This document shows, piece after piece, positions 18,853 to 29,392 of a stretch of 64,000 nucleotides of DNA. Position 1 is the first letter of the stretch, and each line of letters opens with the position of its first letter. The position numbers were made by a program, and so were the translations under genes. The stretch spans positions 80,423,168-80,487,167 of the forward strand of contig OX235270.1 of the NCBI GenBank assembly GCA_944472135.2, read 5' to 3'. The DNA comes from Trichobilharzia regenti (taxonomy: Eukaryota; Platyhelminthes; Trematoda; Strigeidida; Schistosomatidae). The notes beneath the pieces were generated by a model, which saw nothing but the letters and a program-made list of their open reading frames with translations, was not told the origin of the DNA and did no database searches.

Positions 18853-20808
18853 ATGCCTGGGTCAAAGAAGGGACAGAGTGTCTTGGATGCAAACAGGAAA
18901 GTAAGTCATGGTGACTTGTCTGTTAATTGTAACGATGTGTCTGATGTTAAGCATGACATGGTTGATGTTACTGTTTCGCCGTTCAGGGATAATAGGAACA
19001 TCAAACTCCCTAAATTAGAACCACGATGTTTTGATGGAAACCCGGCTGATTATTTACAATTTGTAAAGGAGTTTGAGATCATGCTGAATAGTTTTCTATT
19101 AAATGATGAATTGAAATTGATGTATTTGATGAGATATTGCACTGGAGATGCTGCAAGAGCTATACAGTGCTGTAAGTTTATGAAGCCAAAGGAGGGCTAC
19201 GATAAGGCTATGAGCATATTACGCCAAAGGTTTGGAAGACCCTCGATGATTGCAGGGAAATTATTCGAGGCTGTTGAGGGTAATGGTGGTCAGTTACAAG
19301 ATGACTCCCAGGCACTCACTGAGTTTTTAGATAATTTGCTAATTTACAAGAATGGAATGATTTCGATGAATCGAATGAGTGACCTCAACTCGAGTTTTAT
19401 ACTAGAAGTAATAGCAAGACGTCTACCTACTCGACTGCAAAGGAAGTGGGTGAAGGTATGCTCTCGTATGGAGGATGAGGGTATCGAGCCAAAGTTTGAT
19501 GATATCCTGAAACTGGTAAATACTAGTGTCAATCAATCTATGAGCAAGTTTTCCAGTCTATTACATCTCACCCCTAGAATAGAGCAGTCTGAGGGGAAAA
19601 CGTACTCATTGATGACGAATAAGCCTCAGAGAGGTGGATATCGAGAAAACTCCATGATGTCTAGTAATGCATATAGATCTAGTGAGTGTAACAGGTTTCG
19701 TAGTACATCCTCAACAGATAAGTTGCGAGATGCAAGACAAACACGGTTGTGTTGTACTCGTTTGCAAGAGGTGCATACAAAGGTGAGCTGTGAACCGGTG
19801 AGCAAGTTCAGTGATAAGCTAAATATATACTCCAGGCCTTACTCCGAATTGTGTGACGATAACGGTGTTGTGAAAAAGTCTGTAGTTGCAACTGGTAAGC
19901 CGTTGTTGAATAGAGTGTCACAGAATAGAGTTACTGCTTCAGAGTGGAGTTCTGACTCCAAAAGTTTACAAAGTATAACTAGTCAGAGTGAAGTTATAAA
20001 ACCTGTAATGATTTTTGAGGAGGAACCAAAATTATCTACTTCTGTTATTAAAGAGTTTGAAAATGATGAACTTGACGGTAAATTGAATATTTGTGATAAT
20101 GATCATGATAGTGCAGATTTGTCTTTGGTTGATCATGATGAAATGGAGGGAATGCCTACTACTGCTAAGTTAAATAAAGGTTCTGTACAACTTGAACGTG
20201 AAGTAGAAATAAATGCAGATTCAGTTGCAGAAGGCATGCATACTTGTAAGACCGTCAGTGGGAGTGATCAGCATGTAGCCCACCTATCATCAGATGCTAG
20301 TGTTAAACCTGAGCTGATAGTAAAAGACAGCAGTGGTGGTGGTCTTGCAGGTAGACAAATTTCTGAAAAGCGAGCAACAACAGCTTTTGATCCACTGCTA
20401 AGTTCATCAACTGATATCAATCAGTCATCGTTGGTGTTTTCATCCACAATGAAACAGATGCCCATCAACTCAAGTATCTTGTGCAATGACTATGGTAGTA
20501 TCAGTTCGTTTGAAAGGACGAATATCAATGGTCAGTTTAGTGTGGATAAGCCAAGTGTAAACGAGAGAGTAATTGTTAAATTGACTTGCACAAATAAAGG
20601 CATTTCTAGTTTCAAGTTACTATTTGAATGTTATTATCTTTGGTGTAAATTACTCTGTTTCTATACTTGGTTGATGAGATATGTCGTGTGTTTGTTGGTC
20701 ATCTATATTCTACGATACAATGACATGAGCGTGTTACCGTTCAGATTTGAGGATATAGCTGATAGAAGGAAGTTAGCAAATGAACTCTGCGACGATTTTC
20801 CAACCTAG
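18853..20808 (+). CDS. Gag protein of the gag-only LTR element (unit 2)
   Basis: 651 residues, identical in sequence to the protein of unit 1. At the DNA level I noticed two silent changes: GAT to GAC in the ELDGKL word and GTA to GTG in the MSVLPF word. Gag-type domain near residues 52-230, Ser-rich middle, hydrophobic segment 585-620 and the same tail. Again no zinc knuckle and no pol frame follow. The near-identity dates the duplication as recent or results from gene conversion. Confidence 0.8.
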   Translation: MPGSKKGQSVLDANRKVSHGDLSVNCNDVSDVKHDMVDVTVSPFRDNRNIKLPKLEPRCFDGNPADYLQFVKEFEIMLNSFLLNDELKLMYLMRYCTGDAARAIQCCKFMKPKEGYDKAMSILRQRFGRPSMIAGKLFEAVEGNGGQLQDDSQALTEFLDNLLIYKNGMISMNRMSDLNSSFILEVIARRLPTRLQRKWVKVCSRMEDEGIEPKFDDILKLVNTSVNQSMSKFSSLLHLTPRIEQSEGKTYSLMTNKPQRGGYRENSMMSSNAYRSSECNRFRSTSSTDKLRDARQTRLCCTRLQEVHTKVSCEPVSKFSDKLNIYSRPYSELCDDNGVVKKSVVATGKPLLNRVSQNRVTASEWSSDSKSLQSITSQSEVIKPVMIFEEEPKLSTSVIKEFENDELDGKLNICDNDHDSADLSLVDHDEMEGMPTTAKLNKGSVQLEREVEINADSVAEGMHTCKTVSGSDQHVAHLSSDASVKPELIVKDSSGGGLAGRQISEKRATTAFDPLLSSSTDINQSSLVFSSTMKQMPINSSILCNDYGSISSFERTNINGQFSVDKPSVNERVIVKLTCTNKGISSFKLLFECYYLWCKLLCFYTWLMRYVVCLLVIYILRYNDMSVLPFRFEDIADRRKLANELCDDFPT

Positions 20809-20810
20809 GG

Positions 20811-21256
20811 CGTCAACCTGAGAGGGTTTGTAGGCGTACTGCTGTAAGTCCTACAATTCTTCAAAGGGTAGCGCATCAATGATCAGTCCAGTGTGCTTGG
20901 TGTGTGATTTTGTACATATGTTCATATTGTATATACTGAATTGATATCATCTGTCATCTAGCTGTTGGTAATTCTGTTTGTGTCCGGATGACTTCCACTT
21001 GGATCATCAACCTGAGAAGGAATGTAGGCGTACTGCTGTAAGTCCTACGGTTCTTCAAGGGTAGTTTGTCGTGTCAGAATCCACAACATTTGATGTGTTG
21101 CTTGTACATATGTTTGTGTTAAATAATTGTGTGAGTTCCAATTAATATAATTTTTGGTTAATCTTGTTTGTGTCCGTACATTCCACAAATTACAATCGTC
21201 AACCTGAGAAGGGTTGTAGGCGTACTGGTGTAAGTCCTGCGATTCTTCAAAGGAAT
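20811..21256 (+). repeat. Three-copy hairpin repeat in the 3' region, unit 2
   Basis: Exact 3626-bp translation of the repeat set in unit 1: cores at about 20811-20869, 21006-21064 and 21197-21256, with the same stems and loops. Confidence 0.75.
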
Positions 21257-21958
21257 TCCATCAAGATGTGATCCGCGAGTTTGTGTGTACTGTTTGTGTA
21301 TACGTGTGGTGTGTCTTCGCAATTTGTGATTTTGGATCAGTTGTGTTTACTCGTTGTTTTCGTGCCTTGTTTTTATTGCATAATTTTGTTAAAATTTTCG
21401 TCGTGATTACTTCTGAAGTTCTTTCTTGTCTTCTACATCCATGAATGAATTGATTGATGTTAGAGACAGCAGATGGGTCGTATACGCCGGGGAGGCTAGG
21501 CTATTGCTGAGAATGAAATGCACACGGAGACAATTGTTAGCTGCGGTCCGACACGCCGGGGAGAATGAGTGTAAACGACTGAGGCTCGCATGCGTCACCG
21601 CTACTAGAACTGAGGCAGAATGAGTGACAAGCGATTTCAGTGATAATTGATAGTGAATAGATAAGAGGATGTGCGTAGAGTATCGTGAAATGCTGCCATA
21701 GTCACTTTGCATTCTGCAAGAGTCATTCTAGCAAGTGGAGACTGTGTTGCAAGATGTCAAGAGGAGGTCTCTATCTGGAGGCGCAGGTCGTCATTGATGT
21801 GTGAGATTGTGCTGTGGGTATGCTTGTGGTGTGTTGGCTTTTCTGTTTGTTTTCCATTTCAGCTCTGTCCGTGTGACCCAGGTTCTCGCAATGGCATCCA
21901 AGTCAACGTGCATTGATCGTGAAGGAAAAAAGGGTTGGATCCCATTTTTGCCGGGGAG

Positions 21959-22334
21959 TGTCAATGTTGTTGAAGATTGAACGATCAATTCTTGGTTGTT
22001 TGCTCAAAATCAACTTCCTCGATTTTCGCGGAGGCATCAATACGACAATCATCGTCTCATCGGTCGCTGTTCAGAAAGAAGAGTTAAATATCGTCAGAAG
22101 TAACATAACGATTTATTATTGTAATATTTGTTTACAGACCTTAGTTTTCTTAGTTTGCTTAGTGATACTTGATTTATATGCTGGTGTAACAATACATAAT
22201 ACTCAAGTCAACAATTGGTGTTCTGGTTTTTTCGTCCGTTGTTACTAAGCGTTTCTCAGAAATTTTCTAAGAACAGCGTGGGCCCGAGCGTAGCGAGAGC
22301 TGGGCATTAACGGTTTATGAGACTTTGGTTGACA
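21959..22334 (+). mobile_element. LTR 3 of the tandem array
   Basis: Third copy of the LTR, with one visible change (AATTTTCTAAG for AATCTTCTAAG). It ends GGTTGACA and is followed at once by the right TATGG duplication and then by CR1-like sequence. Confidence 0.9.
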
Positions 22335-22339
22335 TATGG
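22335..22339. repeat. 5-bp target duplication, right (tatgg)
   Basis: Partner of 14702-14706; see the array entry. Confidence 0.85.
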
Positions 22340-22412
22340 TCTGCCCTGCAATTTGGGTTGTAGTTTGCTGGACCTGGGTACCCTGTGTTAAGATTACCTT
22401 GGTAGTTGTACC

Positions 22413-23840
22413 TCATGGGCTTTCATAGCCGTATGCATATTGGCTCATGTCACGTGCGTGAGTGAAGTTATTGAGGGGATCAAGTGTCGACCTGTTCTCA
22501 TTATGTTGATGAGGTTTAACATATATAGTGCGGGAGTCTGGACGAGAATTTTCGTCAATATGGTGCCTATATGAGTCCCGTTTAGTGCCCCATGTATCCC
22601 GAGGATCCATTCTACGTTGCATTCCCAAGTTATGTGCGTTGTTATGCATGTTACTTCTAGTCCGGGAAGGGGTATTCCTTCTCACATGCTGCGTGACGTC
22701 TTTGGGAATGTGCTTCGTTACCCATGCTTTGTCATTTTTTAGACTGACACGCTGCTTATTTGACTTATTACGAGGGAGGTATGTCGAAGTCTGGGGTGGG
22801 ACTCTGGGTTTTGTGGTCTTTTTGCGGTTTCTACTGAGGGACTCTCTGGCTTGGATCCAGATTGAGTGTGGTCTGCCAGTAGTTTCTGGTCAGCCATAGT
22901 TTGTGCGTCTATGTCAACCTCATGTAGGTCAGCAGGTTTTCGAGATGTGCTCTCGTGCACTCTAAGACTGCACCCAGTGGCACTGCTCTTACTGAGTTTT
23001 GGGTCGCTCTTACTTGCCGTTTTTTTCTCCTAACACTATACACGTGACTTGCTGTGCTTCAGTGTCCGTCGACACTTTAGCACTGATACCAGATGTATTT
23101 CTCAGTGTTGTCAACTTTGTGTCGAAGGAGTTCTTGGTTGCTTGCCTTTGGTTTGGTGTTTTATCCGAGACTACTTTAATAGTCTTGAATTTAGTTGCAG
23201 TAGCCAGAAGATCTTCGGCCATCTTAAATCGTTCAGCTGTTATGTAGCTGTCGAACCTAAAGAGTATAGGACAAGGATGCTTTAGGTCTTTTTTGCTTAG
23301 GCGAATGCACTGACAAGGTGCATTCAAGAGATTTGCAGCCTTCAGCAATGAGTGCTGGACTGACTTTATGGGCTCACTATCCGGTTCATTATACACTATT
23401 GCGTTTTGTTTAGAAGCCAGCCTTTTAACAACTTCGCTGGATAGAAAGTCGATGGCATTTTCTAACTCCTTCGCATTTTCTGAGTCAGTATGAGTCATTC
23501 TAGAGGTCATATTAAAAAGCTTTAGGATTGTAGGATCCTGCATTTCATTTTTCATACGTGAGATAGTTTCGGGTATACATTCTAGGGAACTTAATTTCGT
23601 TTTTAATTCATCTATCTGTAGCTGCATCTCTTTAATTACGCACGTTAAGTAAGAGAGCTCTACTTTTTCAGACAGAACATCTTCCACCTGTATTACAGGG
23701 GTCAGAGTTATGTTCGAGGCTTTTATGTTGGGTGAACTACTAATAATAATCTGGGTTGGTAATGTGTTATTAGACGAGCCGGTACTGTTTTCTAAATTAC
23801 TGGCGTTCACACGAACACGCTTTTTAGAATTTTGAACCAT
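22413..23840 (-). pseudogene. CR1-like ORF1 protein, with two apparent frameshifts
   Basis: The first frame (23840-23010) gives 276 residues from an ATG. It has a basic start (KKRVRV), a coiled-coil-like section with leucine-spaced QLQIDELKTKLSSLE and a middle domain like CR1 ORF1 nucleic-acid binding proteins (ADHT-type Ser/Asn-rich tail later). It stops just after a run of seven A (23020-23026 on the given strand). A +1 shift there reopens the frame for about 90 residues, to 22739. A second shift near 22740-22780 opens it again to 22413 (ending SQYAYGYESP). ORF1 proteins package the element RNA. The shifts may be real decay or sequencing errors at the homopolymer. The strand and order relative to ORF2 support one element. 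Confidence 0.7.
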
Positions 23841-23930
23841 CGTTAATAAAGATCAATTATTAGTAACCAATGAATGAATATAAGCGAAAACACGTGCAAA
23901 AGCGTCACCTGATTTGAACGTACCGGGCGT

Positions 23931-24064
23931 TATTCTCGAGTAGCCAATCGGTGTTTTGGTTTTGCGTCCGTTTTTACTAAGCGTTTCTGAGAAACTTTAA
24001 GGAACAGCGTGAGTCCCAGCGTAGCAAGAGCTGGGCAGTGACGGTTTACGAGACGTGGCTGACA
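23931..24064 (+). mobile_element. 5'-truncated LTR of the gag-only family
   Basis: Matches the last about 130 bp of the LTR, ending ACGTGGCTGACA as in the old LTR at 10761-11092. It abuts the presumed 5' end of the CR1-like element on its left. Confidence 0.75.
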
Positions 24065-24583
24065 ATATTAAAGCTTGATAATTTAGAACCTGCTATGGAG
24101 CTAAGAAAGCTTTTTAGCCTTTCGGGAAGATGATTATACCATCAGTGTCTCCACTAACGGTTAACAAACATCCGATACATTGTGAAGGAATGTAAATCAC
24201 AAAAGTTTGAGCCACGTAAGACGTAAGAGTCTGTTATTTCTGTATGTAATTTTGGGAAGAAAAGGAAATCTGGAGGCAGTCAGAAACTCCTAAAGGGTAA
24301 GTGTTACACATATTTGTTAATGCCTAACATAATGGATTCAAATATGCGAACTAAGACTGTCTGTAGTAAATCCAGTGTTAACAGCTATTCCTTATATAGC
24401 AAAACGTATTAAAAAAAGGATACCGTAAGTTCTGGTGAGTGTAGAAACTATCGAAGTTAAAGGTAATAATTCAGATAGCAAGAATAGAGTTTCAGGTTGT
24501 CAAGGAAATTACATCTAAGTTCCCATTGCAAAGGAGATGCTCCGAACCGATGAACATTGTGTAACTTCTTCGACTTTAACGCC
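24065..24583. other. Unassigned sequence
   Basis: No gene, repeat unit or clear similarity to the other elements seen here. Confidence 0.5.
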
Positions 24584-24951
24584 TGTCAGCCAACTCTCAT
24601 AAACTGTCATTGTCCAGCTCTTACTACTCTGAACCTCACGCTGTCCATCCAAGACTGTCAGAAACAATTTGTATTAACCAACGCGAAAAACGAGAACACA
24701 GATTGGCGACTCGAGAATCCTTTATTCTTACGCCAATATGTAACCAACAATAAGGTTATCGCACACTAGGTCTAAGAATAAATGTCATAACAATAAATCA
24801 CGATAGTACTTCTGATAGTTTTCTATCTTCCACTGAACAGCGAACGATGAGACTATGACCGCCGTATTGATGACTCCTGCGAAAAATATGGAGGAGTTGG
24901 GTTTGAGCAAACAACCATGAATTGATCGTTCAATCTTCAACTACATTGTCA
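24584..24951 (-). mobile_element. Solo LTR of the gag-only family, inverted
   Basis: On the minus strand a complete but diverged LTR (368 bp) from TGACAATG to GGCTGACA, with the conserved GATTGAACGATCAATT block. No internal region adjoins it and I see no matching 5-bp duplication, so it is a solo LTR whose flanks have changed. Confidence 0.8.
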
Positions 24952-25356
24952 AAGGATGATGCATATCTTCTTGTACCACTCCACTAATCTGGTGAGAAAA
25001 TAAGGTACTCACTTCTCATTGCCTAGAATTAATGCTATGATGCTCAAGATGCTGCTCCATTTTAGGACAACGTGGTTTCAGATCATTTCAATCGGATTCA
25101 GATTATCTGACTTTTGTTGTTCTTATGTATCTGCCCTCGCAGTGAAGGAATTTTTCTTATTGTTCATATTTATTGCTTGCCTAAAGTCTGGTTGCTTTGA
25201 TTAAAAACACGACGGCAGCAGTGTTTGAACAAAGTTATATTTTCATAGAAGACGTCATTGTTTACATGTTTAGAACAATATGGTTAACATTAAAAGCTGC
25301 AAATATATACTTTCGTCCTAAGATATCTCCACCTCCTGATACATATTTTGTAGATG
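24952..25356. other. Unassigned sequence
   Basis: A 61-codon hydrophobic frame at 25019 is present but has no recognisable features. Otherwise empty. Confidence 0.4.
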
Positions 25357-25690
25357 TGTGGTGAGAGCAGGCTAGCCAAAAATGGTAGACAGTAGTTTAC
25401 GTCAATGGATATGGCGCAAATATTGGTGGTGAGAAAATATGAACAAGACTGATTCAACAACCAATCACAGCAGACTTTGCGTAGGCAGATACAGTTAACA
25501 TGTAGATGACCTGACATTCAAGAAACAGTCACAAAGAGACGCAAAGTCAACTTTCTGTGAGAAACAACCAGTCAGAAGAGTGTGTTTGTTTGCTTGAATA
25601 AGCCATAATAATGTACATGAAAATATATAAATACGTGTTGATTTCCTTAATAAACAATCTGTTGTCTGAATCTTGCCTTCTGTCCTTACA
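25357..25690 (+). mobile_element. Gypsy 5' LTR
   Basis: Starts TGTGGTGAGAGCAGG and ends CTTACA. It contains a TATAAATAC box (25626-25634) and AATAAA before the 3' end. The next bases, ATTGGTGTCGCTACATCC from 25691, include TGGTGTCGC and form the likely tRNA primer binding site. Confidence 0.85.
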
Positions 25691-25841
25691 ATTGGTGTCG
25701 CTACATCCGATATATGAAGATCCTATGGCCGACTGCGTTTGAAAAAGGAGGCATATGGAGCTTCTTACGTGACTTCGAGGCCGTCGCTGAGCTGGCAGGT
25801 GTCAGGAGCAGGCGGCGAAGGCGGTTGTCCTGGGGACGCTG

Positions 25842-26065
25842 TTGAGAGGCCGAGCGAATGCGGCATATGACAGCGTAGACAGGTCAGATGGCACAGCGTC
25901 TCGGAAGCCATTGGTTGAACGATTGGTGTCGGAGTTTGACAGCGCAGCATGCAGACAGCTAGCAATGCAGCAGTTCCGTTTAGAAAAGCTGGGACCTGAT
26001 GGAGACCCGTTGGCGTTGGCGGTTAAATTGACGAATCTACCTCAACGTGCGTTTCCCACTTTGGA

Positions 26066-26072
<7 letters not shown>
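25842..26072 (+). pseudogene. Gypsy gag fragment, array copy 1
   Basis: Gag frame with RGRANAAYD, RKPLVERL and LAVKLTNLPQRAFP, cut after Asp-Glu by the TAA repeat of the insert. Equivalent frames recur at 27489, 29133, 30777 and 32418. Upstream, the gag frame (DFEAVAELAG) is out of phase, and an ATG at 25729 leads only to a few codons, so no intact start remains. Confidence 0.65.
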
Positions 26073-26104
<32 letters not shown>

Positions 26105-27407
26105 GTATATTCTCATTTTGTACATGAGAGACGCCAGTTTACAGGCATCATCAATATGATAAATTACATATATGATTAGCAATCATAATTAATAATAATG
26201 TTTTAATAAAATACATATTTTTTGCTACTTGTGTACGACACACCAAATATACAGGCATGGATAAGCATTATATAAATTTCATAAATTTGGTTTATAGTTA
26301 AATTACATGGTTGCTGACGTTTCTGTCTTTGGTTTGTGGGAACAATATGATAACCAGTCATTCAATGGAGCACATCATGAAATATAGGAATATTGACTTC
26401 GCATTAACAAAAAAACCCAAGCAAGTTTTAGATGGATTAAAAATACTTGGGAAAAAATAAAGCTTGAAGTTATTCCACAATATAACCAGTCGTTTAATGG
26501 AGCACATCATGAAATATAGGAGTATTGACTTCGCATTAACAAAAAAACCCAATTTTTAGAAGGATTAAAAATACTTGGGAAAAAATAAAGCTTGAAGTAA
26601 TTCCGAATCTCATTTTTGATTTATATCCAAATTGGGAAATAAGAACGAATCGTGACGTTGTATTACAAATTGATACCTTTCCATTGGTATAAGAGTATAT
26701 TCCACAAATGTAATCCGGGTTGCGTCGCGGGGAAAGTTAATTCGTTATTAACCAGGCAACTGAAAGATACGGGACCAATAATGTTCGCAGATCATTTGTC
26801 ATTGTAAATAGTCAAACATCCACATTATTCATTCTCATTCAAAAAGTCCAATGGAAGCTAAAATAGTGAGAGAAAAAAGAAGACAAACAACAACAAAGCA
26901 AAAGAAAGCAAGAGGAGTCCTTAAGGAGCGATTAATAAATACACGCATATATATTCTGTCTAGTAACTATGGTTATTTTTGTTCACTAACTAACTAGTCC
27001 CGTTATGCTAACTTTCAAATTATGTGTGGACTAATATTACTGTCCTGTGTAGAAATGTTTATCATCTAGTTCCAATAATATTAAAATTTATAATTGTAGT
27101 TTGTTGTAACTACACGTTTGAAGAACTTAAAATATCTATGTAGGGTGAAAAAGAAGGTGTAATAGACAGGCGCAAAAGTGCATTGTCATCTTTGAGCAGT
27201 CTGGTGACTGAGGAGATGAACACTGGAAGTGTGTTTGCATCGCGCACATTAGCTGGTAGTCTATTCCAAATGACTGAAAACTTATTTAAGAAGTTGTACC
27301 GCACGTAAGTCTGACAGTGCTCTATGGCAGCTAGGTTGTGATGATTTCTAAGATTGTAACTGATGACAGTGGTAGGTTTGGTTATTGGCTGGGAGGAATG
27401 CAAGAGA
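26070..27407 (-). mobile_element. 5'-truncated CR1-like insert, copy 1
   Basis: On the minus strand it carries the last 97 codons of a CR1/Jockey-like ORF2 (27403-27110; YNLRNHHNLAAIEHC, NKFSVIWNRLPANVRDANTLP). About 1 kb of 3' non-coding sequence follows, ending in a TTA/ATT microsatellite against the gag piece. The tail and truncation are normal for non-LTR elements. It differs from the full CR1-like element at 11644-23930 but has the same protein-tail pattern. Copies 2-4 are at 27717-29051, 29361-30695 and 31005-32336. Confidence 0.75.
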
Positions 27408-27712
27408 CTTCTTACGTGACTTCGAGGCCGTCGCTGAGCTGGCAGGTGTCAGGAGCAGGCGGCGAAGGCGGTTGTCCTGGGGACGCTGTTGAGAGGCCGA
27501 GCGAATGCGGCATATGACAGCGTAGACAGGTCAGATGGCACAGCGTCTCGGAAGCCATTGGTTGAACGATTGGTGTCGGAGTTTGACAGCGCAGCATGCA
27601 GACAGCTAGCAATGCAGCAGTTCCGTTTAGAAAAGCTGGGACCTGATGGAGACCCGTTGGCGTTGGCGGTTAAATTGACGAATCTACCTCAACGTGCGTT
27701 TCCCACTTTGGA

Positions 27713-27716
<4 letters not shown>

Positions 27717-27748
<32 letters not shown>

Positions 27749-29051
27749 GTATATTCTCATTTTGTACATGAGAGACGCCAGTTTACAGGCATCATCAATA
27801 TGATAAATTACATATATGATTAGCAATCATAATTAATAATAATGTTTTAATAAAATACATATTTTTTGCTACTTGTGTACGACACACCAAATATACAGGC
27901 ATGGATAAGCATTATATAAATTTCATAAATTTGGTTTATAGTTAAATTACATGGTTGCTGACGTTTCTGTCTTTGGTTTGTGGGAACAATATGATAACCA
28001 GTCATTCAATGGAGCACATCATGAAATATAGGAATATTGACTTCGCATTAACAAAAAAACCCAAGCAAGTTTTAGATGGATTAAAAATACTTGGGAAAAA
28101 ATAAAGCTTGAAGTTATTCCACAATATAACCAGTCGTTTAATGGAGCACATCATGAAATATAGGAGTATTGACTTCGCATTAACAAAAAAACCCAATTTT
28201 TAGAAGGATTAAAAATACTTGGGAAAAAATAAAGCTTGAAGTAATTCCGAATCTCATTTTTGATTTATATCCAAATTGGGAAATAAGAACGAATCGTGAC
28301 GTTGTATTACAAATTGATACCTTTCCATTGGTATAAGAGTATATTCCACAAATGTAATCCGGGTTGCGTCGCGGGGAAAGTTAATTCGTTATTAACCAGG
28401 CAACTGAAAGATACGGGACCAATAATGTTCGCAGATCATTTGTCATTGTAAATAGTCAAACATCCACATTATTCATTCTCATTCAAAAAGTCCAATGGAA
28501 GCTAAAATAGTGAGAGAAAAAAGAAGACAAACAACAACAAAGCAAAAGAAAGCAAGAGGAGTCCTTAAGGAGCGATTAATAAATACACGCATATATATTC
28601 TGTCTAGTAACTATGGTTATTTTTGTTCACTAACTAACTAGTCCCGTTATGCTAACTTTCAAATTATGTGTGGACTAATATTACTGTCCTGTGTAGAAAT
28701 GTTTATCATCTAGTTCCAATAATATTAAAATTTATAATTGTAGTTTGTTGTAACTACACGTTTGAAGAACTTAAAATATCTATGTAGGGTGAAAAAGAAG
28801 GTGTAATAGACAGGCGCAAAAGTGCATTGTCATCTTTGAGCAGTCTGGTGACTGAGGAGATGAACACTGGAAGTGTGTTTGCATCGCGCACATTAGCTGG
28901 TAGTCTATTCCAAATGACTGAAAACTTATTTAAGAAGTTGTACCGCACGTAAGTCTGACAGTGCTCTATGGCAGCTAGGTTGTGATGATTTCTAAGATTG
29001 TAACTGATGACAGTGGTAGGTTTGGTTATTGGCTGGGAGGAATGCAAGAGA
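27717..29051 (-). mobile_element. CR1-like insert, copy 2
   Basis: Same as copy 1 with one TAA triplet fewer; ORF2 tail at 29047-28754. Confidence 0.75.
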
Positions 29052-29356
29052 CTTCTTACGTGACTTCGAGGCCGTCGCTGAGCTGGCAGGTGTCAGGAGC
29101 AGGCGGCGAAGGCGGTTGTCCTGGGGACGCTGTTGAGAGGCCGAGCGAATGCGGCATATGACAGCGTAGACAGGTCAGATGGCACAGCGTCTCGGAAGCC
29201 ATTGGTTGAACGATTGGTGTCGGAGTTTGACAGCGCAGCATGCAGACAGCTAGCAATGCAGCAGTTCCGTTTAGAAAAGCTGGGACCTGATGGAGACCCG
29301 TTGGCGTTGGCGGTTAAATTGACGAATCTACCTCAACGTGCGTTTCCCACTTTGGA

Positions 29357-29360
<4 letters not shown>

Positions 29361-29392
<32 letters not shown>

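Larger units (their letters stand above)
14707..22334 (+). mobile_element. Tandem gag-only LTR retrotransposon (three LTRs, two internal units)
   Basis: LTR-internal-LTR-internal-LTR with a 3626-bp period and almost no differences between units. I noted two base changes in gag and one in the third LTR. Internal units encode only Gag, with no protease, RT or integrase, so mobilisation would need enzymes in trans. The Gag type and the TG...CA termini with a 5-bp duplication suggest the Bel/Pao superfamily. The array sits inside the CR1-like element just upstream of ORF2. It may have formed by LTR-LTR recombination, or be an assembly effect. Confidence 0.9.
11644..23930 (-). mobile_element. CR1-like element interrupted by a tandem LTR array
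   Basis: ORF1 (23840 to about 22413) and ORF2 (14469 to 11644) share the minus strand and the usual ORF1-ORF2 order. They are separated only by the LTR array 14707-22334 with its 5-bp duplication. Removing the array leaves about 4.6 kb, a normal CR1 size. The 5' edge lies near 23930, against a partial LTR. The limits given are approximate. Confidence 0.8.

Noticed and set aside
24584..24951. Target site duplication around the inverted solo LTR
   Set aside because: Flanking pentamers (ACGCC and AAGGA) do not match.
25765..25965. 66-codon minus-strand frame repeated in each array unit
   Set aside because: Antisense to the Gypsy gag fragment, which has the expected gag residues on the plus strand.
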